A stretch of 32,877 nt of DNA from Mycobacteriales bacterium (GTDB lineage Bacteria > Actinomycetota > Actinomycetes > JAFAQI01), in assembly GCA_035550055.1 (NCBI GenBank), contig DASZRO010000073.1, positions 1 to 32,877 on the forward strand, in the 5' to 3' direction. Below are positions 7,983-18,064 of the stretch, one piece after another. The first letter of the stretch is position 1. Each line of letters begins with the position of its first letter. The notes beneath the pieces were generated by a model that saw nothing but the letters and a program-made list of their open reading frames with translations, did not search any database and was not told the DNA's origin. A program made the translations under genes and the position numbers.

Positions 7983-8609
7983 ATGACCTTCGCGGGCATT
8001 CCGGTCGCGGCGCTGGACTTCTACGAGGACCTCGAGAACGACAACTCGAAGTCGTTCTGGACCGCCAACAAGGCGGTGTACGACGAGCAGGTCAAGGCGC
8101 CGATCCTCGAGCTGATGGCCGCCGTCGCCGGCGAGTTCGGAGAGGGCAAGTTGTTCCGCCCGTACCGGGACATCAGGTTCGCCAAGGACAAGACGCCGTA
8201 CAAGACCCACCAGGGCGTCTGGTTCGACGACAGCCGCCGCTATCTACAGGTGTCGGCCGCCGGCCTGTTCGTCGGTGGCGGCTACTGGCACACCACGTCC
8301 GAGCAGGTCGGGCGCCTTCGACGGGCCGTCGCCGACGACCGGACCGGACCCGACCTCGAGGCGGCGATCGGCGCGGTGTCGAAGGCCGGCTTGCGCGTCC
8401 ACGGCGAGCAGCTCACCCGGGTGCCCGCGGGCTACGACAAGGAGCACCCGCGGGCCGACCTGCTGCGCTACAAGTCGCTGACCTGCCACAGGGAGTTCGG
8501 CTGCCCGGCGTGGCTTTCCACCAAGCGGGCGCAGACCGAGGTCGTGAAGGCGTGGCGAGCGATGAACCCGGTCGTCGACTGGCTCGACCGCCACGTCGGG
8601 ACGGACTAG
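7983..8609 (+). CDS. DUF2461 (TIGR02453-type) protein
   Basis: A 208-residue member of the DUF2461 family, whose biochemical role is unknown to me. Family features are ALDFYEDLENDNSKSFWTANK at the N-terminus, PYRDIRFAKDKTPYKTHQGV in the first third, and the GGGYWHT and CPAWLSTK segments. It is soluble with no signal peptide. A TTG at 7974 is also in frame, but the ATG at 7983 begins the conserved part and fits the leaderless -10. Its stop shares the CTAG at 8606-8609 with the convergent membrane-protein gene. Confidence 0.85.
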   Translation: MTFAGIPVAALDFYEDLENDNSKSFWTANKAVYDEQVKAPILELMAAVAGEFGEGKLFRPYRDIRFAKDKTPYKTHQGVWFDDSRRYLQVSAAGLFVGGGYWHTTSEQVGRLRRAVADDRTGPDLEAAIGAVSKAGLRVHGEQLTRVPAGYDKEHPRADLLRYKSLTCHREFGCPAWLSTKRAQTEVVKAWRAMNPVVDWLDRHVGTD

Positions 8610-8983
8610 GACTTGGGCTTGACGACCCGGCACGTGTAGATCGTCTCGGCCCCGTGCTTGGTCCGCTTCACGACGAGGTACTCCCCGCCCTTGCGGTGCT
8701 TCGCCTTGTGCCACTTCACGCACTCCTTGCCGATGTGCGTCGGCGACGGGCTTGCGCTGGCAGCCAGGGCAACGCTCGCGCCCGGGGTGCTGTGAGCCGA
8801 TGCCGCGACGGGTACGGCGACCGCAGTGGCGATTGCCGCGGTCCCCAAAGCGCCGGCGACGGCGGTCACCGTGGTGCGCCGCCGAAGTGCTCGCCGTCCG
8901 CCGGCGACGATGCCGTCGAGGTTCTGCGGCGCGGCGGGCTCGTCCTCGATCATCCTGGCGAAGCGCTCGTTCAGGTCGGTCAT
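8606..8983 (-). CDS. Single-pass membrane protein, probable regulator of the adjacent ECF sigma factor
   Basis: A 125-residue protein with a cytoplasmic N-terminus of about 36 residues ending in RRALRRR, one transmembrane helix (about 37-62), a Ser/Ala/Pro linker and a small basic extracytoplasmic domain with two cysteines (C88, C118) that could form a disulphide. The start overlaps the end of the sigma gene by 4 nt (ATGA), the usual layout for an ECF sigma factor and its membrane anti-sigma. The classical zinc anti-sigma HxxxCxxC motif is absent, so the anti-sigma function is inferred from position and topology only. Confidence 0.75.
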   Translation of the reverse strand: MTDLNERFARMIEDEPAAPQNLDGIVAGGRRALRRRTTVTAVAGALGTAAIATAVAVPVAASAHSTPGASVALAASASPSPTHIGKECVKWHKAKHRKGGEYLVVKRTKHGAETIYTCRVVKPKS

Positions 8984-9483
8984 GACATCTCCTCAGCGAG
9001 TACCGGGTCCGCGAGCAGCGAACGCAGCGTGGAAAGGGCGCGGGCGGTCTGGCTCTTGACGGTTCCTTCGCTGCAGCCGAGCGCTTCCGCGGTCTCGATG
9101 ACGGAGGCGTCCGCCCAGAAGCGAAGGACGACGGTGGCGCGCTGTCGCGCCGGCAGCCGGTCGAGTGCGTCTCGCAGCTCCAGGTGCTCGACCCCGAGCT
9201 GCTCGGGTGCGGCCTGGTCCTCGAGCACCTCGAAGGGTGCCTCCCGTCGCCACGGACGGCGACGTTCGTCGAGGTAGCAGCGGGTGAGGATGCGCCGGAC
9301 GTAGGCGTCGGGCTGCTCGTCGCTGCGCAGCCGCTTCCAGGCGACGAACAGCTTCGTCAGCGTGGTCTGGACCAGGTCGTCCGCCTGATGCCAGTCGCCG
9401 CACATCAGGTAGGCGGTGCGCCGCAGCGCAGGCCGACGCGCGACGGCGTACGCGCGAAACGCGGACTCGTCCGCCTCAGTCAT
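8980..9483 (-). CDS. ECF RNA polymerase sigma factor, SigE family
   Basis: A 167-residue alternative sigma factor with only regions 2 and 4. Region 2 contains YLMCGDWHQADDLVQTTLTK and region 4 the helix-turn-helix DASVIETAEALGCSEGTVKS. The pattern matches the actinobacterial SigE-type small ECF group. It is followed in the same operon by the membrane protein at 8606-8983, which probably controls it. I chose the ATG at 9483; a GTG at 9489 is also in frame. A divergent ECF-type promoter with almost no leader lies just upstream, suggesting that it directs its own transcription. Confidence 0.92.
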   Translation of the reverse strand: MTEADESAFRAYAVARRPALRRTAYLMCGDWHQADDLVQTTLTKLFVAWKRLRSDEQPDAYVRRILTRCYLDERRRPWRREAPFEVLEDQAAPEQLGVEHLELRDALDRLPARQRATVVLRFWADASVIETAEALGCSEGTVKSQTARALSTLRSLLADPVLAEEMS

Positions 9484-9494
9484 CGCCACAACGT

Positions 9495-9525
9495 CTTATA
9501 CGTAACGACGCCGTCGTCGGGTTGT
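9495..9525 (-). promoter_or_regulatory. Candidate autoregulated ECF promoter of the sigma gene
   Basis: On the minus strand, ACAACC (9520-9525) and CGTATAAG (9495-9502) are separated by 17 nt, matching the AAC-type -35 and CGT-type -10 of ECF promoters. The predicted transcription start is at about 9488-9490, level with the alternative GTG and 5-7 nt before the ATG. The mRNA would have essentially no leader. Confidence 0.55.
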
Positions 9526-9547
9526 CATCCGTTTCGCCGGCACTGAC

Positions 9548-9553
9548 TACCCT
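9548..9553 (+). promoter_or_regulatory. Candidate leaderless -10 of glmS
   Basis: TACCCT lies 7 nt before the glmS ATG at 9561. No Shine-Dalgarno is present in the gap, consistent with a leaderless transcript. The -35 region is weak and overlaps the -35 of the divergent ECF promoter. Confidence 0.5.
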
Positions 9554-9560
9554 TCGGGGT

Positions 9561-11399
<1,839 letters not shown>

Positions 11400-11753
11400 G
11401 TGATCGTCGGGATCGGGGTCGACGTTGCAAGCCTCGACCGGTTCGCCGAGAGCCTCGAACGCACTCCGCATTTGCGGGAGCGACTGTTCACGCCGGACGA
11501 GCGGGCGGCGAAGCCCGAGTCGCTGGCCGCGACGTTCGCCGCGAAGGAAGCTGTGGCGAAGGCCCTCGGCGCGCCGGGCGGGCTGGACTGGCACGACGTC
11601 GAGGTGCGCCACGATCCGGCTGGCGCGCCGTACCTCGCGGTGACCGGCACCGTCGCGCAAGCCTCCCTCGACAAGCGCATCGACCGGTGGCACCTGTCGA
11701 TCTCGCACGACGCGGGGGTGGTCGTCGCGATGGTGATTGCGGAGACCGTCTGA
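11400..11753 (+). CDS. acpS: Holo-[acyl-carrier-protein] synthase
   Basis: Transfers 4'-phosphopantetheine from CoA to apo-ACP, activating fatty acid synthesis. It has 117 residues. The signature motifs are [11 protein letters not shown] (D8 binds Mg) and [13 protein letters not shown] (catalytic Glu), and the C-terminal [13 protein letters not shown] is typical. The GTG start is the base right after the glmS stop. The stop TGA shares one base with the nnrDE start. Confidence 0.96.
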   Translation: MIVGIGVDVASLDRFAESLERTPHLRERLFTPDERAAKPESLAATFAAKEAVAKALGAPGGLDWHDVEVRHDPAGAPYLAVTGTVAQASLDKRIDRWHLSISHDAGVVVAMVIAETV

Positions 11754-13222
11754 TGCGCGCGGCGTACGACGCGGACACGGTTCGCAGCGCCGAGCAGGCG
11801 CTGCTGGACGCGTTGCCCGAAGGAACGCTGATGCAGCGGGCTGCGCACGCGCTCGCACGCCGTTGCGCCGAGCTGCTCGCGCCGGTCTACGGCTCGCGTG
11901 TCGTTCTGCTCGTCGGGTCGGGCGGCAACGGCGGGGACGCGCTCTACGCCGGAGCGCAGCTGGCGCGACGCGGCGCGCGCGTCGACGCGTTGCTGCTCAG
12001 CCCGACGCCGCTCGCGCCAGCCCTCGCCGCGCTGCATGACAGCGGCGGCAGGTCGCGCCCGGCCGGCGGCGACCGCGACGGCGAGCTGCTCAACGCCGCG
12101 GACCTGGTCGTGGACGGCATGGTCGGCATCGGCGCGTCCGGCGCGCTGCGCGCCCCGATGGCGCGCCTGGCGCAGCTGTCGGCCGACAGCGACGCCACCG
12201 TCGTCGCCGTCGACGTCCCCAGCGGGATCGACGCCTCGACCGGCACCGTGGACGGCGTCGCGGTACACGCGAACGTCACGGTGACGTTCGGGGGGATCAA
12301 GACCGGTCTGCTGGTCGACCCGGGGGCCGCACACGCCGGCCTCGTCGAGCTCGTCGAGATCGGGCTCGACCTCCCGGCATCCCGCTTCACAGCGCTGGAT
12401 GCCGGGGACGTCGCCGCGCTCATGCCGCGACCGGCGGCGGAGTCGGACAAGTATCGCCGCGGGGTGCTGGGCGTTGTCGCGGGCAGCAACGGCTATCCCG
12501 GCGCGGCGCTGCTCTCGGTGGGCGGCGCCCTCGCGACCGGCCCCGGGATGGTCCGCTTCGTCGGAACCTACGGACCGGCCCACGTGGTGCGGTTGCGCTG
12601 GCCCGAGGCGGTCGTGACCGAGATCCAGGCCGGCGACGCGGACGCGATGCTCGACGCCGGCCGGGTCCAGGCCTGGGTCGTCGGCCCCGGCCTGGGTACG
12701 GGCGAGGAGGCGCGTGCCCTGGTGGCGGCAGCGCTCGACACCGAGGTGCCGGTGCTGCTCGACGCGGACGCCATCACGATCGTCGCGGCCAGCCCTGACC
12801 TGGTCAGCGGACGCGACCAACCCACGCTTCTCACCCCACACGCCGGCGAGCTGGCGAGACTGATCGACCGCGACCGTGGCTGGATCGAGGGCCATCGGAT
12901 CGAGGCCGCCTGCGGCGCCGCCCGCTCACTCGGCGCGACGGTCCTGCTCAAAGGATCGACCACGATCGTCGCGGAGCCGTCCGGCGACGTACGCGTCAAC
13001 ACCGTGTCGACGCCGTACCTCGCCACCGCTGGGAGTGGCGATGTGCTGTCCGGGGTGTGCGGCGCGCTGCTGGCCGGCGGCGTGAGCGCGCTGGATGCCG
13101 GATCGGCCGGTGCGTTCGTTCATGGCCTCGCCGGCTTGGTGGCGGCGGGGCAGCCGGCGGCGCCGATCACCGCGATCAGCGTCGTCGAGGCGATTGCGGA
13201 GGCGATCCGCCGGACCCGCTGA
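11753..13222 (+). CDS. nnrD: Bifunctional NAD(P)H-hydrate epimerase/dehydratase
   Basis: Repairs damaged NADHX/NADPHX. The 489-residue fusion has an N-terminal YjeF_N epimerase domain (about 1-205; VLLVGSGGNGGDALYAG, VDVPSGIDASTG) and a C-terminal ribokinase-like ADP/ATP-dependent dehydratase (about 220-489; LLTPHAGELARL, LLKGSTTIV, ATAGSGDVLSGV with the catalytic Asp). This fusion is usual in bacteria. The start at 11753 gives the family N-terminus [14 protein letters not shown] and overlaps the acpS stop. The acpS-nnrD-alr order is common in actinobacteria. Confidence 0.95.
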   Translation: MRAAYDADTVRSAEQALLDALPEGTLMQRAAHALARRCAELLAPVYGSRVVLLVGSGGNGGDALYAGAQLARRGARVDALLLSPTPLAPALAALHDSGGRSRPAGGDRDGELLNAADLVVDGMVGIGASGALRAPMARLAQLSADSDATVVAVDVPSGIDASTGTVDGVAVHANVTVTFGGIKTGLLVDPGAAHAGLVELVEIGLDLPASRFTALDAGDVAALMPRPAAESDKYRRGVLGVVAGSNGYPGAALLSVGGALATGPGMVRFVGTYGPAHVVRLRWPEAVVTEIQAGDADAMLDAGRVQAWVVGPGLGTGEEARALVAAALDTEVPVLLDADAITIVAASPDLVSGRDQPTLLTPHAGELARLIDRDRGWIEGHRIEAACGAARSLGATVLLKGSTTIVAEPSGDVRVNTVSTPYLATAGSGDVLSGVCGALLAGGVSALDAGSAGAFVHGLAGLVAAGQPAAPITAISVVEAIAEAIRRTR

Positions 13223-13228
13223 CAGACT
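13223..13228 (+). promoter_or_regulatory. Weak leaderless -10-like element before alr
   Basis: CAGACT differs from TANNNT in one fixed base and lies 6 nt before the GTG at 13235, immediately after the nnrDE stop. It may give alr an internal promoter in the operon. This is a weak call. Confidence 0.3.
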
Positions 13229-13234
13229 GTGGGG

Positions 13235-14362
13235 GTGAGCGTGTCGGCTGCCCGGATCGACCTTTCCGCGATCCGCAGCAACGTCGCAGCCCTGAAGCGA
13301 TACGCCGGGAGCGCCGCCGTGATGGCGGTGGTCAAGGCCGACGGCTACGGGCACGGCATGGTCGAGTGCGCCCGGGCGGCACTGGCGGGCGGCGCCAGCT
13401 GGCTCGGCGTCGCCATGGCGGACGAGGCGCTGGCGCTGCGTGCGGCCGGCATCGACGCGCCGACGCTCGTCTGGCTGCTCGGCCCGCACGACGACTGGAG
13501 CGCCGTGGTGGCCGCCGGGGTCGACGTGGGAGTCAACGCCGGGTGGGCGCTCGACCGCGCGGTCGCGGCCGCCACCGCCACCGGGCGCTCCACCCGGGTC
13601 CACCTGAAGGTCGACACCGGGCTCGGTCGGGGCGGCGCCCAGCCCGCGGACTGGCCGGACCTCGTCGCGGCCGCCGCCAAGGCCCAGGCCGACGCGAGCA
13701 TCGAGGTCGTCGGCGTGTGGTCGCATCTTGCGTACGCCGACGAGCCGCAGCACCCGACCATCGAGGCGCAGCGGCGGGCGTTCGAGGACGCCCTCGAGCT
13801 CGCCGAGCACGCGGGGATCAGCCCGGTCGTGCGGCATCTCGCCAACTCCGCGGCGACGCTTCGGCTGCCCGACACCCACTACGACCTGGTGCGTCCCGGC
13901 GTGGCGGTCTACGGGCTCTCGCCGGGACCGGCGGTCGGCGTGGCCGGCGAGCTCGGTCTCGTCCCTGCGATGAGGTTGACCACGCAGGTCGCGCTCGCCA
14001 AGCGGGTCCCGGCCGGTCACGGCGTGTCCTACGGACACCAGTACACGACGCAGCGGGAGACGACGCTCGCGGTGGTCCCGCTCGGCTACGCCGACGGCGT
14101 GCCGCGCCATCTGACCAACGTCGGAGAGGTGTCGGTCGCTGGCCGGCGCTACCGCGTTGCCGGCCGGATCTGCATGGACCAGTTCGTCATCGACGTGGGC
14201 GACGACTCGGTCGCGGCAGGCGACGAGGTGGTGTTGTTCGGCTCGGGCGCGGCAGGGGAGCCGACGGCGGAGGACTGGGCGAGCGCGGTCGGCACCATCA
14301 ACTACGAAATCGTCACGAGAGTGGGAGCCCGCGTGCCGCGTCGATACCTCTCCGCGTCATGA
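13235..14362 (+). CDS. alr: Alanine racemase
   Basis: A PLP enzyme making D-alanine for peptidoglycan. It has 375 residues. The PLP lysine is K34 in AVVKADGYGHG and the second catalytic base is Y266 in GVSYGHQY. Further motifs are HLKVDTGLGRGG, GYADGVPR and RICMDQFVIDVG. In-frame GTG codons lie at 13229, 13235 and 13241. I chose 13235 because a CAGACT -10-like element is 6 nt upstream and the conserved part begins soon after. No Shine-Dalgarno is seen. The stop overlaps the hydrolase start by ATGA. Confidence 0.96.
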   Translation: MSVSAARIDLSAIRSNVAALKRYAGSAAVMAVVKADGYGHGMVECARAALAGGASWLGVAMADEALALRAAGIDAPTLVWLLGPHDDWSAVVAAGVDVGVNAGWALDRAVAAATATGRSTRVHLKVDTGLGRGGAQPADWPDLVAAAAKAQADASIEVVGVWSHLAYADEPQHPTIEAQRRAFEDALELAEHAGISPVVRHLANSAATLRLPDTHYDLVRPGVAVYGLSPGPAVGVAGELGLVPAMRLTTQVALAKRVPAGHGVSYGHQYTTQRETTLAVVPLGYADGVPRHLTNVGEVSVAGRRYRVAGRICMDQFVIDVGDDSVAAGDEVVLFGSGAAGEPTAEDWASAVGTINYEIVTRVGARVPRRYLSAS

Positions 14363-15399
14363 GCCGTCGTCGCAACGTCGGGCTCGTCGCGCTGGCGACC
14401 GGCATCGCCGGCACCGCGGTCGCGGCGGGTGTGGCTGCGGAACGACGCGCGGTCGGACGGGCACGGTCGGCGCCCGACCCGTACGCCGACGAGCCGTTCG
14501 GCAAGCTCCACACCGAGGGCATCGAGGTCGTCACCTCCGACGGGGTGCCACTGCACGTCGAGATCGACGGCAACCTCGACGCGCCGCTGACGGTCGTCTT
14601 CGCTCACGGCTTCACGTTGCGGATGGACGCGTTCCACTTCCAGCGCCGCGATCTGGGTGAGCTGGCCCGCCTGGTCTTCTACGACCAGCGCAGTCACGGC
14701 AGGTCCGGGCGATCCGCCCCTGAGCGCTGCACGATCGACCAGCTCGGCAAGGACCTCGACGCGGTGCTACAGGCCGTCGCACCGACCGGCCCGGTCGTTC
14801 TGGTCGGCCACTCGATGGGCGGCATGACGATCCTCGCCCTCGCCGACCAGCGGCCGGAGCTCTTCGGCGATCGGATCGTCGGGGTCGGCCTGCTCTCCAC
14901 CTCGACCGGCAACCTGGCCAAGGAGCTGGTGGGCCTGCCGGGAATCGTCTCGCGCCTGGTCAGCCCGCTGGTGCCGCGCGGGGCGACGTTGGTCCGCAAG
15001 CGGGCCGCGGTCCTCGAACGCGGACGCCGCGTCGGCAGCGACTTCGGCTTCATCGTCACGCGCTATGTGTCCTTCGGGCCTGGCGCGGCGCCGTCGCTCG
15101 TCGCCTTCATGGAACAGATGCTGCTCGACACTCCGATCGAGGTGATGAGCGAGTTCTTCGACACCTTCCTGTCCCACGACAAGCTGAAGGCGCTCGACGT
15201 GCTCGACGGTTTGCCGGTGCTCGTCTCGTGCGGGAGCGCCGACGTACTCACCCCGCTGTCGCACAGCCAGGTGATCGCGACCGCTCTGCCGTCGGCTGAG
15301 CTCCAGGTGCTCGACGGTGCCAACCACATGGCAAAGCTGGAACGCCACGAGGACGTCAACGCCGCGCTGCGCAGGCTCGTCGAACGTGCGTCAGCCTGA
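14359..15399 (+). CDS. Alpha/beta-fold hydrolase with N-terminal membrane anchor
   Basis: A 346-residue protein. A basic start and a hydrophobic helix (about residues 7-27) suggest an anchor or uncleaved signal. The alpha/beta hydrolase fold follows: VVFAHGFTLRMDAF (oxyanion region), FYDQRSHGRSG, nucleophile elbow GHSMGG (S152), the acid in SCGSADVLTP and the histidine in LDGANHMAKLE. All three members of a catalytic triad can be assigned, so it is probably active, but the substrate is unknown. It sits between alr and the t6A genes, a conserved actinobacterial neighbourhood. Confidence 0.88.
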   Translation: MSRRRNVGLVALATGIAGTAVAAGVAAERRAVGRARSAPDPYADEPFGKLHTEGIEVVTSDGVPLHVEIDGNLDAPLTVVFAHGFTLRMDAFHFQRRDLGELARLVFYDQRSHGRSGRSAPERCTIDQLGKDLDAVLQAVAPTGPVVLVGHSMGGMTILALADQRPELFGDRIVGVGLLSTSTGNLAKELVGLPGIVSRLVSPLVPRGATLVRKRAAVLERGRRVGSDFGFIVTRYVSFGPGAAPSLVAFMEQMLLDTPIEVMSEFFDTFLSHDKLKALDVLDGLPVLVSCGSADVLTPLSHSQVIATALPSAELQVLDGANHMAKLERHEDVNAALRRLVERASA

Positions 15400-15994
15400 C
15401 CCCGCGGCCGTCGAGATCAGCGATCGCGCCAAGGCGTGCGCCGATCTCGCGCGGCTCGCCGCCGAAGCGCGAGGCTGCGTCGCCTGCCCGGAGCTCGCCA
15501 TCACCCGACGGCAGGTCGTCGTCGGCGATGCGGTCGTCGGCAGCAGGCTGCTGATCGTCGGCGAGGCCCCCGGCGCCACCGAGGACGAATCCGGTCGTCC
15601 CTTCGTCGGCAAGGGCGGCCAGCTGTTGGACCGGCTCCTGGCCGAAGCGGGGATCGCGCGAGCGGACGTGTCGGTGCTCAACGTGTTGAAGTGCCGGCCG
15701 CCCGCCAATCGCACCCCGACGCGGGCAGAGGTGAGCCGCTGCACCGGATGGCTGGACCGCCAGCTCGACCTGCTCGACCCGCCGCTCGTGCTCACCCTCG
15801 GGCGGACCGCCCTGACCTGGGCACTCGGAGCGAAGACGACCCTCGACGCGGTACGCCACCAGGTGCACGAGTGGCGGGGCCGGCGGCTGGTCGCCTCCTA
15901 CCACCCGTCGGCGGCGCTGCGGTTCGGCCCGAACGGGCCGCCGCACGTCGCCCTCGCGGCCGACCTCCGGTTCGTCGCGGAGGTGCTCCGGTGA
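15386..15994 (+). CDS. Family 4-type uracil-DNA glycosylase
   Basis: Removes uracil from DNA, starting base-excision repair of deaminated cytosine. It has 202 residues. The UDG-superfamily motifs are GEAPGATEDESGRPFVGKGG (59-78) and SYHPSAALR (161-169, H163). Four cysteines (C31, C34, C103, C119) are placed as in the [4Fe-4S]-containing family 4 enzymes. The GTG at 15386 lies inside the end of the hydrolase gene (14-nt overlap). Its stop overlaps the tsaE start by GTGA. No role in t6A synthesis is implied. Confidence 0.9.
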   Translation: MRQPDPAAVEISDRAKACADLARLAAEARGCVACPELAITRRQVVVGDAVVGSRLLIVGEAPGATEDESGRPFVGKGGQLLDRLLAEAGIARADVSVLNVLKCRPPANRTPTRAEVSRCTGWLDRQLDLLDPPLVLTLGRTALTWALGAKTTLDAVRHQVHEWRGRRLVASYHPSAALRFGPNGPPHVALAADLRFVAEVLR

Positions 15995-16446
15995 GCGTGC
16001 GCGTGAGGACACCGGAGGCGATGCGCGAGCTCGGCGTCGAGCTGGCGGCCGGGCTGAAGCCGGGTGACCTGGTGCTGCTGATCGGGCCGGTCGGCGCCGG
16101 CAAGACGACGCTGGCGCAGGGCATCGGCGCGGGGCTCGGCGTGTCGGGCGTGCTCTCGCCGACCTTCGTGATCGCGAGGGTGCACGCCGACGGGCGCGTG
16201 CCGCTGGTACACGTCGACGCCTACCGGCTGTCCTCGATCGAAGAGGTCGACGACCTCGATCTCGACGCCTCGCTCGAGGAGTCGGTGACCCTCGTCGAGT
16301 GGGGCGAAGGACTGGTCGAAGGGCTGGCCGGCAACCGGCTCGAGATCCGCATCGAGCGTGACGACGACGACGTACGACGGGTCGACGTGGCCGCGATCGG
16401 CGAGCGCTGGGCTACCAGCCCACTGAGCCCTCGACGAGCTCTCTGA
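15991..16446 (+). CDS. tsaE: tRNA threonylcarbamoyladenosine biosynthesis ATPase TsaE
   Basis: The ATPase partner of TsaB-TsaD in making t6A at position 37 of ANN-decoding tRNAs. It has 151 residues. The P-loop is GPVGAGKTT (K38), followed by SPTFVIARVH, HVDAYRL and VEWGEGL, all characteristic. The GTG start overlaps the uracil-DNA glycosylase stop. Its last 35 nt overlap the end of the convergent DinB-type gene, which separates it from tsaB. Confidence 0.96.
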   Translation: MSVRVRTPEAMRELGVELAAGLKPGDLVLLIGPVGAGKTTLAQGIGAGLGVSGVLSPTFVIARVHADGRVPLVHVDAYRLSSIEEVDDLDLDASLEESVTLVEWGEGLVEGLAGNRLEIRIERDDDDVRRVDVAAIGERWATSPLSPRRAL

Positions 16447-16930
16447 TCAGGTCGGCGTGGCCGTTGTGCCGGGCGTACTCCTCGATCATGTGGTTGTAGG
16501 CCCAGCGCAGCGACACGTCCTCGCCCCGGCGTACGCCGGTGTGGTCGAGCGGCAGCCGCGCCACCGCCTCACGGGCCGCCGTGATCTCGGACTGCCACCA
16601 CGACAGGTCCGCCTCCCAGTCGGCTTCCTCGACGGCGAAGTCGGCGTCCTCGTCCGTCGTGTAGTCGAGGACGAGGGGCGCATCGTCCTGAGCGACGACC
16701 CGCCGGAACCACTGTCGCTCGACCTCCGCCATGTGGCGTACCAGACCGTGCAACGACATCAGTGACGTCCCTACCGGCCGTGCCTTGCGCTGAGCGTCGG
16801 TGAGGCCTTCGCACTTGAACAGCAGCGTCATGCGGTGGAACTCCAGCCACCCTTCGAGCATCGCCCGCTCGTCCAGCAGGAACGCCGGCTCGATCCGCCG
16901 CGGGTCCTTGATGTCTGCGACCATGGCCAT
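16412..16930 (-). CDS. DinB/DUF664 family protein
   Basis: A 172-residue four-helix-bundle protein of the DinB-like DUF664 group, many of which use thiol cofactors such as mycothiol or bind a metal. The family pattern is visible: LEGWLEFHRMTLLFKCEGL with a histidine, SLHGLVRHMAEVERQWF, and IEEYARHNGHADLIREL at the end, giving three histidine-containing helices for metal binding. The ATG at 16930 has AGAGGA upstream with a 5-nt gap; an ATG at 16924 is also possible. It lies on the opposite strand inside the t6A cluster, with 25 bp between its start and that of tsaB. Confidence 0.86.
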   Translation of the reverse strand: MAMVADIKDPRRIEPAFLLDERAMLEGWLEFHRMTLLFKCEGLTDAQRKARPVGTSLMSLHGLVRHMAEVERQWFRRVVAQDDAPLVLDYTTDEDADFAVEEADWEADLSWWQSEITAAREAVARLPLDHTGVRRGEDVSLRWAYNHMIEEYARHNGHADLIRELVEGSVGW

Positions 16931-16943
16931 CAGTGTCCTCTCG

Positions 16944-16949
16944 TAGCCT
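16944..16949 (+). promoter_or_regulatory. Candidate leaderless -10 of tsaB
   Basis: TAGCCT lies 6 nt before the tsaB ATG at 16956, with no Shine-Dalgarno in the gap. This fits a leaderless transcript for tsaB-rimI-tsaD. It lies in the 25-bp gap shared with the divergent DinB-type gene. Confidence 0.5.
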
Positions 16950-16955
16950 CGTCGG

Positions 16956-17624
16956 ATGCTCGTACTCGCGCTCGACACCTCGAGCCCGACCGTGACGGTT
17001 GCGGTCTGCTCGGCGGCGGGCGGCGACGTGCGGGTGCGGGCGGAACGCGCCGAGACTGCGCACAACCGCCACGGCGAGCGGGTCGCGCCGCTCACCGCCG
17101 CCGTGCTCCGCGACGCCGGCGTCACGGTCGGCGACCTCGAGGGCGTCGTCGTCGGCGTGGGGCCGGCGCCGTTCACCGGGCTGCGCGTCGGCGTCATGAC
17201 GGCGCGGGCGATGAGCGACGCGTTGCAGATCCCGGCGTTCGGCGTGTGCTCGCTCGACGGCATCGCCCATCGGTTCGCCTGCTCGGACGGGCCGTTCGCG
17301 GTGCTCACTGACGCTCGCCGCAAGCAGGTCTACTGGGCGTTGTACGACGAGAGCGGCGCGCGTCGCGACGGACCCGAGCTCGGTACGCCGGCCGACGTCG
17401 CCGCGGTGCTGGAAGGCCACACCACGGAAGTGGCCGGTGCCGGCGCGTTGATGTACCGCGACGCGTTCGCCGGTTTCGCGGTGCGCGAGGGCGAACCGGC
17501 GCCGCGCGCCGCGGATCTCGTCTGGCGGGCAGACCTCAGCTCGCCGGGCGGCCTCGCACCGCTGTACCTGCGCCGCCCGGACGCGCAGCCGCCGGGCAAG
17601 CCGAAGCCGGTGACGCCGTCATGA
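16956..17624 (+). CDS. tsaB: tRNA threonylcarbamoyladenosine biosynthesis protein TsaB
   Basis: The dimer partner that holds TsaD and lets it load threonylcarbamoyl on tRNA A37. It has 222 residues. The ASKHA-fold start LVLALDTSSPTVTVAVC and the motif GVGPAPFTGLRVGV are diagnostic, and TDARRKQVYWALYD is typical. The C-terminal half is diverged, as normal for TsaB. The stop overlaps the rimI ATG by 4 nt. Confidence 0.94.
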   Translation: MLVLALDTSSPTVTVAVCSAAGGDVRVRAERAETAHNRHGERVAPLTAAVLRDAGVTVGDLEGVVVGVGPAPFTGLRVGVMTARAMSDALQIPAFGVCSLDGIAHRFACSDGPFAVLTDARRKQVYWALYDESGARRDGPELGTPADVAAVLEGHTTEVAGAGALMYRDAFAGFAVREGEPAPRAADLVWRADLSSPGGLAPLYLRRPDAQPPGKPKPVTPS

Positions 17625-18064
17625 GGGCGATGCGGTGGTGGGACATCGAGGCGGTGATGACCCTGGAAGAGCAGCTGTTCGCCGAGGACTCGTGGAGCGA
17701 GGGCATGTTCTGGTCGGAGCTCGCCGAACGTGACACCCGGCGCTACCTCGTCGAAGACGACGACGCGGGTGCCGTCTGCGCCTACGCCGGCCTGTGTGCG
17801 TACGCACCGCACGAGTCCTACATCCAGACCATCGCCGTCGCGCCGCACTCACAGGGCAGAGGGATCGGCAACGCGCTGCTCACCGAGCTGATCGCGGAGT
17901 CCGAGCGGCGCGGTTGCCCGCATCTGGACCTGGAGGTCCGGGCGGACAACGACAGCGCGATCCGTCTCTACGAACGGCACGGCTTCACCCGGATCGGGCT
18001 GCGGCGCGGCTACTACCAGCCGAGCAACACCGATGCACTGGTCATGCGGAGGGTGGCGTCGTGA
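17621..18064 (+). CDS. rimI: Ribosomal protein S18-alanine N-acetyltransferase
   Basis: A GNAT-family N-acetyltransferase of 147 residues, placed between tsaB and tsaD as in many actinobacteria. The acetyl-CoA loop is [16 protein letters not shown], followed by [22 protein letters not shown]. Its family acetylates the N-terminus of S18 in E. coli; the substrate here is assumed. The stop overlaps the tsaD start (GTGA). Confidence 0.92.
   Translation: MRAMRWWDIEAVMTLEEQLFAEDSWSEGMFWSELAERDTRRYLVEDDDAGAVCAYAGLCAYAPHESYIQTIAVAPHSQGRGIGNALLTELIAESERRGCPHLDLEVRADNDSAIRLYERHGFTRIGLRRGYYQPSNTDALVMRRVAS

Noticed and set aside
9522-9560. Longer start for glmS
   Set aside because: GlmS needs Cys directly after the initiator Met, which only the ATG at 9561 provides.
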